From NCBI RefSeq assembly GCF_001423525.1, contig NZ_LMOI01000018.1, positions 507,435 through 571,434 on the forward strand: a DNA stretch of 64,000 nucleotides, written 5' to 3'. Shown piece after piece: positions 63,957-64,000 of this stretch (position 1 is the stretch's first letter; each line of letters opens with the position of its first letter). A program made the translations under genes and the position numbers. The notes under the pieces were generated by a model. The model ran no database searches. It was not told the DNA's origin and worked only from the letters and a program-made list of their open reading frames with translations. This stretch comes from Arthrobacter sp. Leaf137 (GTDB lineage: Bacteria; Actinomycetota; Actinomycetes; Actinomycetales; Micrococcaceae).

Positions 63957-64000
63957 CGGGCCAGCCGACCGGCCCGCGTAAGATTGGTTAGTGCAATTTT

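Noticed and set aside
63957-63976. CGGGCC-N8-GGCCCG hairpin after the toxin gene
   Set aside because: Short stem without a T-run at the window edge; could be a terminator but the evidence is too weak to list.

Overview
This is a GC-rich actinobacterial chromosome segment. It most resembles Arthrobacter/Pseudarthrobacter (Micrococcaceae), judged from the gene families, the HspR/HAIR-controlled dnaK operon, a polyphosphate glucokinase, and a Mn-type homoprotocatechuate dioxygenase carrying the same active-site residue numbers as the Arthrobacter globiformis enzyme. I see no rRNA, tRNA, CRISPR array, transposase or prophage. The window is dense metabolic chromosome with about 52 protein genes, mostly in co-directional, overlapping operons.

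Layout. 1-9.8 kb: AraC regulator, NADP glutamate dehydrogenase, an AmiS/UreI-type channel, an APC permease divergent from a large GH13 trehalose-synthase-like enzyme, and a minus-strand acetyltransferase-TetR-MFS set. 9.9-16.2 kb: a four-gene catabolic operon (flavin amine-oxidase-like protein, DapA-family lyase, AGCS symporter, aldehyde dehydrogenase) with a divergent GntR regulator; its substrate is unknown. 16.2-26.0 kb: a complete sarcosine and one-carbon operon, glyA-soxB-soxD-soxA-soxG-sdaA-purU, with its own divergent GntR regulator. Sarcosine is oxidised to glycine and methylene-THF, SHMT joins these to serine, SdaA deaminates serine to pyruvate, and PurU recycles formyl-THF.

26.0-36.6 kb: a VOC protein, then an alpha-glucoside locus (ROK repressor; binding protein and two permeases; GH13 alpha-glucosidase; polyphosphate glucokinase; amylosucrase) and prephenate dehydratase. 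36.6-47.7 kb: a BCCT transporter, then an aromatic-acid locus. There a MobA-type flavin hydroxylase is divergent from a homoprotocatechuate meta-cleavage operon: a FAH-RraA fusion in the HpaG position, GntR regulator, HpaE, HpaD, HpaH and HpaI. A pair of spaced TTC-N7-GAA operators sits between the two arms.

47.8-64 kb: a rifampicin-phosphotransferase/PEP-synthase-like protein divergent from an aldehyde dehydrogenase; a small membrane protein; dnaK-grpE-dnaJ-hspR with two HAIR operators around the promoter; an ArsR/MFS pair; a small acidic repeat protein; a divergent MMPL/MarR pair; a methyltransferase; and a VapBC-type toxin-antitoxin pair.

The most unusual items are: a 66-bp palindromic element present twice in inverted orientation; other long intergenic palindromes, including a 22-bp stem between grpE and dnaJ and a 106-bp nested hairpin before the amylosucrase gene; the domain-swapped HpaG; the MobA-like hydroxylase in a homoprotocatechuate setting; and two autoregulatory genes whose palindromic operators overlap what look like leaderless promoters.
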